8,122 bases of DNA from Acidobacteriota bacterium (GTDB lineage Bacteria; Acidobacteriota; Terriglobia; Bryobacterales; Bryobacteraceae). The notes below the pieces were generated by a model. That model had not been told where the DNA came from. It saw only the letters and a program-made list of their open reading frames with translations, and did not search any database. The DNA is taken from NCBI GenBank assembly GCA_016871135.1, contig VFZQ01000213.1, positions 1 through 8,122 of the forward strand, written 5' to 3'. Made by a program: the position numbers and the translations under genes. Position 1 is the first letter of the stretch, and every line of letters begins with the position of its first letter. Positions 1 through 6,382 of the stretch are shown piece by piece.

Positions 1-1156
1 TCACCAGCGCGAGCCCGAAAAAATGCTCCCAGACGTAGTTGATGGCGGCTCTTGAAAACAGCGGATCGGCGACGATCTCGCGCGCCAGCGCCGGCCGGTA
101 GTCGGCCACCGACGACGGCTTGTTGGTGGTGAACAGGTACGCCGGTGCGACGGTTGTCGTGGGCGTCGCGCCTTGCCGCGCCGGCCGGTTGCCCGTGGTC
201 GTGTTGAGCGTGTAGTCGCGCACGAGCCGCGGATCGGTGAGAATCGACCAGTAGTACGGGACGAAACTGTTTGGATTGATCGATGTGCGAGTCATGTTCG
301 TTCGCGAAAAGTAACTCGCCATCCCCCATGCTTGTTGACGTGTTGTCGAAGTGCCCCACAAACTCAAGGTGTTCAAATGTCCGCGGCCGTTGTGGCAAAG
401 CAGGCAGCTCAGGTGACCGAGTCCAAGAAATGTCTTCGCCACATCCGCCGCCTGCTGGTCGTAGGTATCCTGTATCACGACCATCGCCTGAAACGATCCC
501 GGCAAGAAGTTCAGTTCGCCACTCTCATAACTATTCGAGCCCGTGGCCGTAATCAGTTCGGTCGCCATTTGGCTGTAGGGCTTGCCGCTCCGCAGCGCCG
601 CGGCCAGCCACGTTTGAAACGCCGACACGCCATCGCCGTCGCGGCGAATCTGCGTGTTGACCGAGTTCATCCGGAACAGGTCGCCGTAGAACATGGTCCA
701 TTTATCGACCCACTCGGGCTTGGCCAGCAACTCGTCAATCAGAGCCTCGCGTTTGTTGGCGCGCGCGTCGGCCAAAAACGCCGTCACCCGTTCCGGCGTC
801 GGAATCCGCCCCGTCAAGTCGAGCGTCACACGCCGGATGAACTCGTAATCGGTCGTCCGCGGCGCCGGCGTCACGCCCCTCGCCTGGAGCGTCCCGTAAA
901 TGTGCCGGTCGATCGTCCCCAGCTCATCCAATTGCAACTGTGAATTGGTCCTGCTTCCACCGGGTACAAAATTCTGCATCTCCCCCATGCGCGACAACAC
1001 ACGCGCCGTGGCCTCCGAGAAGCGGCCAGGCTTGCTCCGGAACTGCCCGGCTTCAATGATCCGGTCATGCTGCGGGCCGAAGAACATGCACTCTGATGGT
1101 TCCTGCGCCCACGCCAGTGCGGCAGCGGCCGCCAGCAACGGTACTTTTGTACTCAT
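1..1156 (-). CDS. Secreted DUF1549/DUF1553 (PSCyt2/PSD1) protein, 3' end outside window
   Basis: I translated this frame by hand from an ATG at 1156; it stays open for 385 codons to the left edge. Residues 1-17 form a short signal peptide (Lys4, an Ala/Leu-rich core, AWA before Gln18), so the protein is probably exported. A DUF1549-like domain begins near residue 83; its hallmark RRVTLDLTGRIPT lies at 108-120, followed by FLADARANK and a LIDELL segment. Cys251, Cys254 and His255 make one CXXCH haem-c-type motif (CLLCH), where this family usually has such a motif. The start of a DUF1553-like domain is seen at 354-381 (RPALAREIV, then NYVWEHFFG from Asn373). A separate N-terminal cytochrome domain (PSCyt1) is not present; residues 18-80 are unassigned. 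These proteins are common in Planctomycetes and Acidobacteria and their biochemical role is not established; a periplasmic redox function is only suggested by the CXXCH. The gene is divergent from the TIGR03437 gene. The start is supported by an AAAGGA eight bases upstream. Confidence 0.88.
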   Translation of the reverse strand, partial: MSTKVPLLAAAAALAWAQEPSECMFFGPQHDRIIEAGQFRSKPGRFSEATARVLSRMGEMQNFVPGGSRTNSQLQLDELGTIDRHIYGTLQARGVTPAPRTTDYEFIRRVTLDLTGRIPTPERVTAFLADARANKREALIDELLAKPEWVDKWTMFYGDLFRMNSVNTQIRRDGDGVSAFQTWLAAALRSGKPYSQMATELITATGSNSYESGELNFLPGSFQAMVVIQDTYDQQAADVAKTFLGLGHLSCLLCHNGRGHLNTLSLWGTSTTRQQAWGMASYFSRTNMTRTSINPNSFVPYYWSILTDPRLVRDYTLNTTTGNRPARQGATPTTTVAPAYLFTTNKPSSVADYRPALAREIVADPLFSRAAINYVWEHFFGLALV

Positions 1157-1175
1157 TTTGAAATTCCTTTATAAT
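1147..1175 (+). promoter_or_regulatory. Candidate sigma70-type promoter for the TIGR03437 gene
   Basis: A -35-like TTGTAC (1147-1152, three of six consensus bases) lies 17 bp before a perfect TATAAT (1170-1175). Transcription would begin near 1182 and give a leader of about 77 nt before the ATG at 1259. The promoter overlaps the first codons and ribosome binding site of the divergent DUF1549 gene, so the two genes might interfere with each other. The -35 is weak, and an AT-rich patch can produce a TATAAT by chance; the call rests on sequence pattern and spacing only. Confidence 0.4.
1165..1170 (-). promoter_or_regulatory. Ribosome binding site of the DUF1549 gene
   Basis: AAAGGA on the minus strand, with eight bases between it and the ATG at 1156. 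It decides the start, because the signal peptide begins exactly there. The element abuts the plus-strand TATAAT at 1170-1175, so translation signals of this gene and a possible promoter of the divergent gene share the same bases. Confidence 0.7.
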
Positions 1176-1216
1176 TACTCTCGCCTACCGAAACACGAAA
1201 GCCGATGTAGAGTTTC

Positions 1217-1244
1217 AGAGAGTGGTTTACTTTTGCCACTTTTT
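1217..1244 (+). promoter_or_regulatory. Small hairpin in the leader of the TIGR03437 gene
   Basis: AGTGG (1221-1225) pairs with CCACT (1236-1240), and the stem can extend outward to 1217/1244 through two A-U and two G-U pairs, with a 10-nt loop. The 3' arm runs into a run of five T (1240-1244), and the structure ends 14 bases before the start codon. It could be a weak attenuator, an operator or a structural leader element; its stability is modest and chance is possible. Confidence 0.25.
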
Positions 1245-1258
1245 CCGAGCTAACGATC

Positions 1259-3067
1259 ATGCGAACAATTCTCTCACTTCTCCTATCGGCCGGATGGCTG
1301 TTTAGCCAGAGCCTGACCAACACGTCTTTGAACGGCGCGTACTTCTTCCGGCACGTCTTAATAATCGGAAACACCGCCGGCGCCGTATCAGAGATGCGTA
1401 CCGCCTACGGAACGATCACCTTCAACGGCGCGGGCAGCTACACGCTGACTGGATCGCAGATCATCGGAAGCGGCGCGCCCGCGGCGTTCACCGCCAACGG
1501 TGCATACTCGGTGCGCGGAACCGGCTACGTCACAATCGCCAATCCGCAGCGGAGCGGCGTCGAAATCTATGCAGGACTCGGCCAGGGCGCGGTTGTCGGT
1601 TCGACCACCGAAGGCGCTGGTGGCGTCTACGATCTCTTTGTCGGCATCCAAGCACCATCCGGTGGTCAAAGCAACGCTTCGCTGAATGGAGCTTACCTGG
1701 TTTCGGCACTCGAGTTTCCGGGCGGGAACGCATCGCAAATGCGCAACGCGTGGTTCCGCATGGCGCCCAATGGCGTCGGCGCGGCGGGCAATCTCACGGT
1801 GTCCGGTAAAGCCGCCAATGCCGCCGATCGCGTCAATACTTCGACCGTTACCTCGGCGACCTACACCATCGCCACCGATGGAACCGGCACTCTGACCCTA
1901 CCCGGCTCAGGCCTGCTGAACGGCACGCGCGCCATCTCGGTCTCAAGTGACGGCAACCTGGCGCTCCTCGGATTAACCTCCGCCGGCGGTCACGGCCTCA
2001 TGGTCGCCGCAAAGGCGTTCGCCGGTACAGCCAACGCCGCGTCGTTTAACAATCGCTTCTTCCGGGCCGGCCTGCGGTATGAAGCCGCCCGCTCCGGCGC
2101 CTACGCCGGAGCGTCGAATGCGACGGGCAACGGCAAACTGGTCTCCAGCCTCCGCGTGCGTCAGGCCGAAGGCGTCCTCGATCTCACCGGCGCCAACGCC
2201 TACACGATCTCCGCCGACTCCAGCGGAACGCTCGAACTAGGCCGGCTCGCGCTCGGTTTCGGCAGCGCTTCATTCCACTCCAACGGCGTTTCGACGACCG
2301 ATTCCAATAACTACGAACTCAGCTTCGGCGTCCGCGCTGCCGCGCCCACCGGCACGGGCATCTTCGTCAGCCCGCAGGCCGTACTGAACGCCGCAAGCTT
2401 TGCCCCGGTCGGCGCGCCGCTGTCGCCCGGCGGGTTCTTCACACTATTCGGCACGGGCCTGGCCGCTTCGACTACCGTCGCCGACCGCCTTCCCTTCCCG
2501 ACCACGCTCGGCGGCGTACAGGTGCTCGTCAACAACGCCCCCGCTCCGCTCTACTTCACCGCGCCCGCGCAGATCAGTGCGCTGGTTCCCTTCGCGGCGA
2601 CTGGATCGACCGCGAGCATCGTCGTCGTCAACGGCGCGCAGCGATCGGCGCCGGTCGAAATCCCCCTCGCCCGCACCTCGCCCGGCATCTTCACGATCCC
2701 GCCCGCCGGTACAGGCCCCGGCGCGTTGTTGCACGCCGATTTCACCCTCGTCTCGGCGGCCTCCCCGGCTAAACGCGGTGAGACCGTCCTGCTCTTCTTG
2801 ACAGGCCTCGGCGCGGTAACGCCGCCATCGGCCGACGGCGCCGCGGCTTCGTCCACGCAGCTATCCACCGTCAACGCGGACGTCAAAGTCTACGTCGGCG
2901 GCCGCCAAGCCGCGATCGTATTCAAAGGCCTCGCGCCCGGACTAGCCGGCCTCTATCAGATCAACTTCACCATTCCCGCGTCGTCCCCCACCGGTTCCGC
3001 GCTGCCACTGGCCATCGAAACGCCCGAGGCCTTTCATGACATGGCCGACATCGCCGTGTCCAACTAG
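1259..3067 (+). CDS. Secreted repeat protein with TIGR03437 (Solibacter-type) C-terminal domain
   Basis: This 602-residue protein starts with a signal peptide (Arg2, hydrophobic core to Phe15, likely cleavage near Ser16/Gln17), so it should be exported. Residues about 24-365 hold three diverged repeats of roughly 100-120 residues: LNGAY at 24 and at 142, each followed by a Met-Arg-x-Ala (46 and 161) and a Gly-rich beta-type stretch, then a more diverged copy opening FNNRF near 263. From Val375 (VLNAASF) to near the C terminus the pattern fits the TIGR03437 domain: LFGTGLA, LPTTLGGV-like and NNAPAPLYF segments, a Gln-Ile step, PGIFT, FLTGLGAVTPP and GLAPGLAGLYQINF. Such domains are found at the ends of many Solibacter-lineage exported proteins; their function is unknown, and adhesion or surface display is only a guess. 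No catalytic motif, LPXTG or C-terminal membrane helix is seen. The ribosome binding site is weak (GAG at 1247-1249); the ATG is chosen because it begins the signal peptide. It converges with the glycosyltransferase gene. Confidence 0.9.
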   Translation: MRTILSLLLSAGWLFSQSLTNTSLNGAYFFRHVLIIGNTAGAVSEMRTAYGTITFNGAGSYTLTGSQIIGSGAPAAFTANGAYSVRGTGYVTIANPQRSGVEIYAGLGQGAVVGSTTEGAGGVYDLFVGIQAPSGGQSNASLNGAYLVSALEFPGGNASQMRNAWFRMAPNGVGAAGNLTVSGKAANAADRVNTSTVTSATYTIATDGTGTLTLPGSGLLNGTRAISVSSDGNLALLGLTSAGGHGLMVAAKAFAGTANAASFNNRFFRAGLRYEAARSGAYAGASNATGNGKLVSSLRVRQAEGVLDLTGANAYTISADSSGTLELGRLALGFGSASFHSNGVSTTDSNNYELSFGVRAAAPTGTGIFVSPQAVLNAASFAPVGAPLSPGGFFTLFGTGLAASTTVADRLPFPTTLGGVQVLVNNAPAPLYFTAPAQISALVPFAATGSTASIVVVNGAQRSAPVEIPLARTSPGIFTIPPAGTGPGALLHADFTLVSAASPAKRGETVLLFLTGLGAVTPPSADGAAASSTQLSTVNADVKVYVGGRQAAIVFKGLAPGLAGLYQINFTIPASSPTGSALPLAIETPEAFHDMADIAVSN

Positions 3068-3103
3068 TCCGGCTATCTCACAGTCTTCGTCGCGAGCCGC
3101 GCT

Positions 3104-3976
3104 CTACTCCTGCGTGCCGTCGATCTTCTGCGCCGAAAGCAGGTTCATCAGCAAGCCGACCTTCAACGTCGCCAGCGCGCCCAGCGCCGAACTCACCCGC
3201 CGCATCAATCCGCCGCCGTGGTGTTTGCCGAGGAAGGTCGCCGCGCCCTGTTCAAAATCCGCGCCGAGGAGCGAATCGCTCAGAGCCGGGGACGCATCGG
3301 ATTCGTGAAACACGCCCGTCGCGTCCTGCAGCAAAACGATCTTGCGTCCGGCGCGTTTCACCTGCACCGCAACTTCGGCGTCGCTCCACAATTCACCGTA
3401 TCGCTCATCGAGGAAGTTCATGCCCTTTAGGAACGCCTTGCGGATGAGCAGCGCGAACATGCCGGGAAACTCGACGTTGGCGGTATCGGCGGAAGCGGCA
3501 AAAAAGGCGGGACGCAGATCGGAAGGCGAGGGCAGTTTACGGAGGACCTTCGCGCCGGCGCCATCGGGCGTCGTCAGCGACGCACAGGCCGCGGCCGCAT
3601 CGCTCTCTTCGCTAACCGCGGCGGCCAGCGTTTCCACGGCTTTCGCCGAGAGCTCCACACGCGGATCGAGAAACAGGATGGAATCGGCCAGCGTCGACCG
3701 CAACGCGATGTTGGCGGCTTTGGTGTAGCCGAAATTCTTCGGCAGCCGCAGGTAGGTGATCGATTCGAAGTCGTCCTGAATGACGTTCGAACCATCGGTC
3801 GAAGCGTTGTCGACGACAATGATCTCGGTCTTATCGGCGATGGCCGACTTCGTCAGAGCTTCGAGACACCGCCGCAGCGCGCGCGCCTGATTGCGCGTGA
3901 CAATGACAATCGACACCCGCGGCGGATCCGCCATGGGTTGCGGAACGAGATTCGATTCGGAGCCGGTGGGAGTCAT
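3104..3976 (-). CDS. Family 2 glycosyltransferase
   Basis: This 290-residue protein has the GT-A fold pattern of the GT2 family (rhamnosyltransferase/WcaE-like group), which transfers a sugar from a nucleotide donor to a growing glycan at the cytoplasmic face of the membrane. The N-terminal strand VSIVIVTRNQ is at 21-30, the nucleotide-contact segment EIIVVDNASTDGS at 51-63, NFGYTKAANIA at 81-91, and the metal-site region LFLDPRV at 101-107. Acceptor-side motifs are GMFALLIRKAF (172-182), FLDERY (188-193) and SDAEVAVQVKRAG (198-210), where Asp199 sits at the usual catalytic-base position. The metal motif is unusual: relatives commonly have DPD/NPD, and here the second acid is Arg106. A hydrophobic C-terminal stretch (264-282) may attach to the membrane. 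There is no Shine-Dalgarno before the ATG at 3976 or before Met15, so the start is uncertain; the conserved domain begins only at residue 20. The gene follows rplQ across a terminator-like hairpin. The sugar and acceptor cannot be told. Confidence 0.9.
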   Translation of the reverse strand: MTPTGSESNLVPQPMADPPRVSIVIVTRNQARALRRCLEALTKSAIADKTEIIVVDNASTDGSNVIQDDFESITYLRLPKNFGYTKAANIALRSTLADSILFLDPRVELSAKAVETLAAAVSEESDAAAACASLTTPDGAGAKVLRKLPSPSDLRPAFFAASADTANVEFPGMFALLIRKAFLKGMNFLDERYGELWSDAEVAVQVKRAGRKIVLLQDATGVFHESDASPALSDSLLGADFEQGAATFLGKHHGGGLMRRVSSALGALATLKVGLLMNLLSAQKIDGTQE

Positions 3977-3985
3977 GAACTAAGA

Positions 3986-4019
3986 AGGGCGCGGATCTCG
4001 AAGAGTCGATCCGCGCCCT
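3986..4019 (-). terminator. Terminator-like hairpin after rplQ
   Basis: A perfect 12-bp inverted repeat (3986-3997 with 4008-4019, core GGGCGCGGATC) with a 10-nt loop lies 21 bp past the rplQ stop codon. Read on the minus strand, the 3' arm is followed by TTCTTAGTT, a broken U-rich tail, which fits an intrinsic terminator closing the rpsD-rpoA-rplQ transcript. On the plus strand no T-rich tail follows. The hairpin also ends nine bases before the ATG of the glycosyltransferase gene, so it may limit read-through into it or its translation. Confidence 0.7.
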
Positions 4020-4040
4020 GGTGCTGCGGGGGTAAAACGT

Positions 4041-4508
4041 TTACGACTTGGGCTGATCGCCGGCCTCGCCGCCTTCTTGCTGGGCTTTGAGCCGCTCTTC
4101 CCGGCGCTTGGCGCGGTCGGCCGCGCGGCGCACGAGTTCGGAACCGACCAGCTCGAGCATGGCGGTTTCGGCGCCATCGCCCTTGCGGACGCCGACGCGA
4201 ACGATGCGGGTGTAGCCGCCGTTGCGCGCCGTGAACCGGGGACCGATCTTATCGAACAGCTTTTGCACGCTGGCCGGGGTCATCAGGTAGGATGCCGCCT
4301 GACGCCGCCGGTGCAGCTGGTCGGCCGGCGTGCCTTCGCGCTTGGCGAGCGTAATAATCCGCTCGACAATCGGCTTGGCGGCCTTGGCTTTCGGAACAGT
4401 CGTGACGACGCGTTCTTCGAGAATGACGCTCGTGACGAGATTGCGCAGCAGAGCGCGCCGGGCGCTCAGATCGCGCTTGAGTTTGAAACCGCTTACGTTA
4501 TGCCTCAT
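4041..4508 (-). CDS. rplQ: 50S ribosomal protein L17
   Basis: L17 is a large-subunit protein near the exit side of the ribosome, binding 23S rRNA. The 155-residue product carries the family pattern: MRHNVSGFKL at the start (most homologues have MRHR), LLRNLVTSVI (20-29), TTVPKAKAAKP (36-46), LFDKIGPRFTARNGGYTRIV (84-103) and AMLELV (116-121). Beyond residue 121 it has a charged tail of about 34 residues rich in Arg, Glu, Lys and Gln, longer than the 127-residue E. coli protein; such tails vary between phyla. The gene follows rpoA by 24 bp, the normal alpha-operon order, and its Shine-Dalgarno is poor (only a GAAAG-like patch), which suggests translational coupling to rpoA. A terminator-like hairpin follows. 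Confidence 0.97.
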   Translation of the reverse strand: MRHNVSGFKLKRDLSARRALLRNLVTSVILEERVVTTVPKAKAAKPIVERIITLAKREGTPADQLHRRRQAASYLMTPASVQKLFDKIGPRFTARNGGYTRIVRVGVRKGDGAETAMLELVGSELVRRAADRAKRREERLKAQQEGGEAGDQPKS

Positions 4509-4532
4509 GGTGGCGTACTTTCGTGAAAAATT

Positions 4533-5552
4533 TTATTCGTCGTCGCCGCCGGCGCTCAACGTGGTCGAGCTGGCGGGACCGGGGATGAGACGGCCTTGCG
4601 AGTCGATCTTCATGCCGAAGCCAAGGCCCATTTGCGTGAGGATTTCCTTGATTTCGTTGAGCGACTTGCGGCCAAAGTTCTTGGTGCGAAGCATCTCGGC
4701 TTCGGTCTTCTGGACAAGATCGCCGATAGAGGAAATATTGGCGTTCTTCAGGCAGTTGTAGCTGCGGACCGAAAGCTCCATCTCGTCGACCGAGCGGTTG
4801 AGAACCTCGTTCATCTGGTTCATCACGCGCTCTGCCGGCTCTTCGCTGACCTCGGAGGTCTCTTCGAAGTTGATGAAGATGCTCATGTGATCTTTGATCA
4901 GCTTCGAGGCCTGGCCGATGGCGTCCTGCGGACTGATCGCGCCGTTGGTCCAGACTTCCAGCATGAGCTTGTCATAGTCGGTCATCTGGCCCAGACGGGC
5001 GTTGTCGACGCTGTAGTTGACCTTGCGGACCGGCGAGTGGACCGAGTCGATGGCGATGTAGCCGATCGGCAGGTCTTCGTCGAAGTTGCGGTCGGCCGAG
5101 ATATAGCCGCGGCCTTGCTTCAGGCGCATCTCGATGTTGAGCTTGCCGCCTTCGCCGACCGTCGCAATATGAACATTGCGGTCGAGCACTTCGATATCCG
5201 ATGACGTTTCGATCTGGCCCGACAACACTTCGCCCGGCCGGTCGACAACCAAGCGCACCGTGTGCACCGCGTCGGTCGACATCTTGAACGGAACCTGCTT
5301 CAGGTTCAGGATGATGTCGGTGGCGTCTTCGGTCACGCCCGGAATCGGGCTGAACTCATGCGCGATGCCGTCGATTCGCACGGCGGTGATCGCCGCGCCT
5401 TCGATCGAACTCAACAGCACGCGCCGCAGGCTGTTGCCGATGGTGGTGCCGAAACCGCGCTCAAAGGGCTGGGCCGAGAAACTGCCATAGCGCTCGTTGA
5501 GCGTCTCGGTGTTGGCGACCAACCGCTTCGGTTTCTGAAAACCCTTGAACAT
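4533..5552 (-). CDS. rpoA: DNA-directed RNA polymerase subunit alpha
   Basis: Alpha dimerises to scaffold assembly of the core enzyme, and its C-terminal domain contacts UP elements and activators. The 339-residue length is normal. The N-terminal domain (1 to about 230) shows the dimerisation segment GFGTTIGNSLRRVLLSSIEG (33-52), then HEFSPIPGVTEDATDIILNL (65-84), GYIAIDS (164-170) and KVNYSVDNARLGQ (177-189). After a Glu-rich linker (about 230-250) the C-terminal domain has ELSVRSYNCLKNANI (259-273) and KNFGRKSLNEIKEIL (291-305). Arg263 and Asn266 correspond to the DNA-binding Arg265 and Asn268 of E. coli. The start is firm: AAGGAG at 5562-5557 lies four bases before the ATG and the conserved N terminus begins there. 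It lies 71 bp after rpsD, with a strong hairpin in that gap, and 24 bp before rplQ. No missing residues or frameshifts are seen. Confidence 0.99.
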   Translation of the reverse strand: MFKGFQKPKRLVANTETLNERYGSFSAQPFERGFGTTIGNSLRRVLLSSIEGAAITAVRIDGIAHEFSPIPGVTEDATDIILNLKQVPFKMSTDAVHTVRLVVDRPGEVLSGQIETSSDIEVLDRNVHIATVGEGGKLNIEMRLKQGRGYISADRNFDEDLPIGYIAIDSVHSPVRKVNYSVDNARLGQMTDYDKLMLEVWTNGAISPQDAIGQASKLIKDHMSIFINFEETSEVSEEPAERVMNQMNEVLNRSVDEMELSVRSYNCLKNANISSIGDLVQKTEAEMLRTKNFGRKSLNEIKEILTQMGLGFGMKIDSQGRLIPGPASSTTLSAGGDDE

Positions 5553-5587
5553 AGCTCTCCTTGGGGGCTCTGACTATTGGTGTTACC

Positions 5588-5615
5588 CGCGCGCGGCTTC
5601 GAAAAGCCCCGCGCG
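5588..5615 (-). promoter_or_regulatory. GC-rich hairpin between rpsD and rpoA
   Basis: Two 12-nt arms (5588-5599 and 5604-5615) pair at 11 of 12 positions around a four-base loop, with one mismatch in the middle (G-G in the minus-strand RNA). The hairpin starts eight bases after the rpsD stop codon. On the minus strand it is followed by GGTAACACC rather than a U-run, so an intrinsic terminator is unlikely; an mRNA-stabilising, processing or partial attenuation element that tunes the S4:alpha ratio is more plausible. The pairing is seen in the sequence; the role is inferred. Confidence 0.6.
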
Positions 5616-5623
5616 AGCCTGCG

Positions 5624-6265
5624 TTATTTCGAGTACAGTTCGACGATAAGCTGTTCGGTCATGTTGATCTGAACAAGCTCTTCGCGCTTGGGGTTGCCGA
5701 TGACGCGGGCCTTCAAATTTTCGCGGTCGATTTCGAGCCAGCTCGGCGAAGGCAGGTGGGCCGTCGCTTCGCGCGCCGACAGAACCGCCGGGTTTTCTTT
5801 GCTCTTGTCGCGAATCGTCACTTCGTCGCCCGCTTTGACCTGGAACGAAGGGATGTTGACCTTGCGGCCGTTCACGTGAACGTGGCCGTGGCGCACCAAC
5901 TGGCGCGCGCCGGCGCGGCTGGTGGCGAAACCGATGCGGTAAACCGCGTTGTCCAAGCGGCGCTCGAGCATCTGCAGCATGACTTCGCCGGTGATGCCCT
6001 TGGTTGTGACGGCCTTCTCGAACAGATTGCGGAACTGCCCTTCGCCCAAGCCGAAGTAGCGCTTGGTTTTCTGCTTCTCGCGGAGTTGGAGTCCGTAGCC
6101 GACAATCTTCGGCTTACGCGCCTGGCCGTGCTGGCCGGGGGGGAAGTTCCGTTTCTTTTCTTCGCTGACGGCGCACTTGGGGCCGTAGCAACGTTCGCCC
6201 TTTAGGAAGAGCTTCATGCCCTCGCGCCTGCAAAGGCGGCACACAGGGCCGATATAACGAGCCAT
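5624..6265 (-). CDS. rpsD: 30S ribosomal protein S4 (zinc-ribbon C+ form)
   Basis: S4 is a primary 16S rRNA-binding protein that nucleates assembly of the small subunit body; in several bacteria it also represses its own operon. The 213-residue product starts MARYIGPVC and has four cysteines at 9, 12, 26 and 31 (CRLC ... CYGPKC), the zinc-ribbon type called C+. KRNFPPGQHG (38-47) and LREKQKTKRYFGL (61-73) are typical. The S4 RNA-binding domain spans about 98-160, with QMLERRLDNAVYRIGFA from 98 and RQLVRHGHVHVNGRKVNIPS (121-140). The C terminus (NMTEQLIVELYSK) is normal. An AAGGA nine bases upstream supports the ATG at 6265. It is followed by rpoA, as in the alpha operon, but rpsK is not directly upstream; instead there is a promoter-bearing gap and a secreted-protein gene, so rpsD is probably the first gene of this transcript. 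Confidence 0.98.
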   Translation of the reverse strand: MARYIGPVCRLCRREGMKLFLKGERCYGPKCAVSEEKKRNFPPGQHGQARKPKIVGYGLQLREKQKTKRYFGLGEGQFRNLFEKAVTTKGITGEVMLQMLERRLDNAVYRIGFATSRAGARQLVRHGHVHVNGRKVNIPSFQVKAGDEVTIRDKSKENPAVLSAREATAHLPSPSWLEIDRENLKARVIGNPKREELVQINMTEQLIVELYSK

Positions 6266-6376
6266 TCTTGGTTGGTCCTTAAACCTTTCGAATTTCTGGA
6301 AGGTGCGGTTTACGGCGTTTCAGCCTTCGTCCCGCTTTGGTGGGTATAGACTCGCGCGAACGCGCAAAGTCCGATG
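6266..6376 (-). promoter_or_regulatory. Probable 5' leader of the rpsD-rpoA-rplQ transcript
   Basis: From the expected transcription start near 6376 to the rpsD start codon there are about 110 noncoding bases. The first part folds into a hairpin (6349-6371): a GACT/AGTC outer stem and a GCGC/GCGC inner stem around a four-base loop. Nearer the ribosome binding site, weaker pairing (CCTT with AAGG, 6284-6303) is possible. S4 is known to repress its own mRNA in E. coli (alpha operon leader) and in Bacillus subtilis (rpsD leader), so a leader of this size directly before rpsD could be an S4-binding element. I could not match it to a known S4 leader structure by eye. Confidence 0.35.
6276..6280 (-). 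promoter_or_regulatory. Ribosome binding site of rpsD
   Basis: AAGGA on the minus strand, nine bases before the ATG at 6265. It is the best such site in the leader and fixes the S4 start, which also matches the conserved MARY N terminus. If S4 controls its own translation, this is the site that would be blocked. Confidence 0.75.
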
Positions 6377-6382
6377 GTTACG

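Noticed and set aside
173..943. Plus-strand open frame of 256 codons near the left end
   Set aside because: It is the antisense shadow of the DUF1549 gene. Its product is Arg/Pro/Val-rich with no domain, while the minus frame has a signal peptide and family motifs.
3068..3103. Bidirectional terminator between the convergent TIGR03437 and glycosyltransferase genes
   Set aside because: Only a five-base CGGCT/AGCCG match with a long loop is present, without a T-run, which is too weak to call.
4596..5204. Plus-strand open frame of 202 codons inside rpoA
   Set aside because: It is antisense to a fully conserved rpoA; Val/Asp/Leu-rich shadow frames are expected opposite such genes.
5588..5615. 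Intrinsic terminator splitting rpsD from rpoA
   Set aside because: The hairpin is strong, but no U-run follows on the minus strand, and rpoA needs a transcript; no convincing promoter was found in the 71-bp gap.
5561..6205. Plus-strand open frame of 214 codons inside rpsD
   Set aside because: It is antisense to a complete S4 coding sequence and has no independent support.
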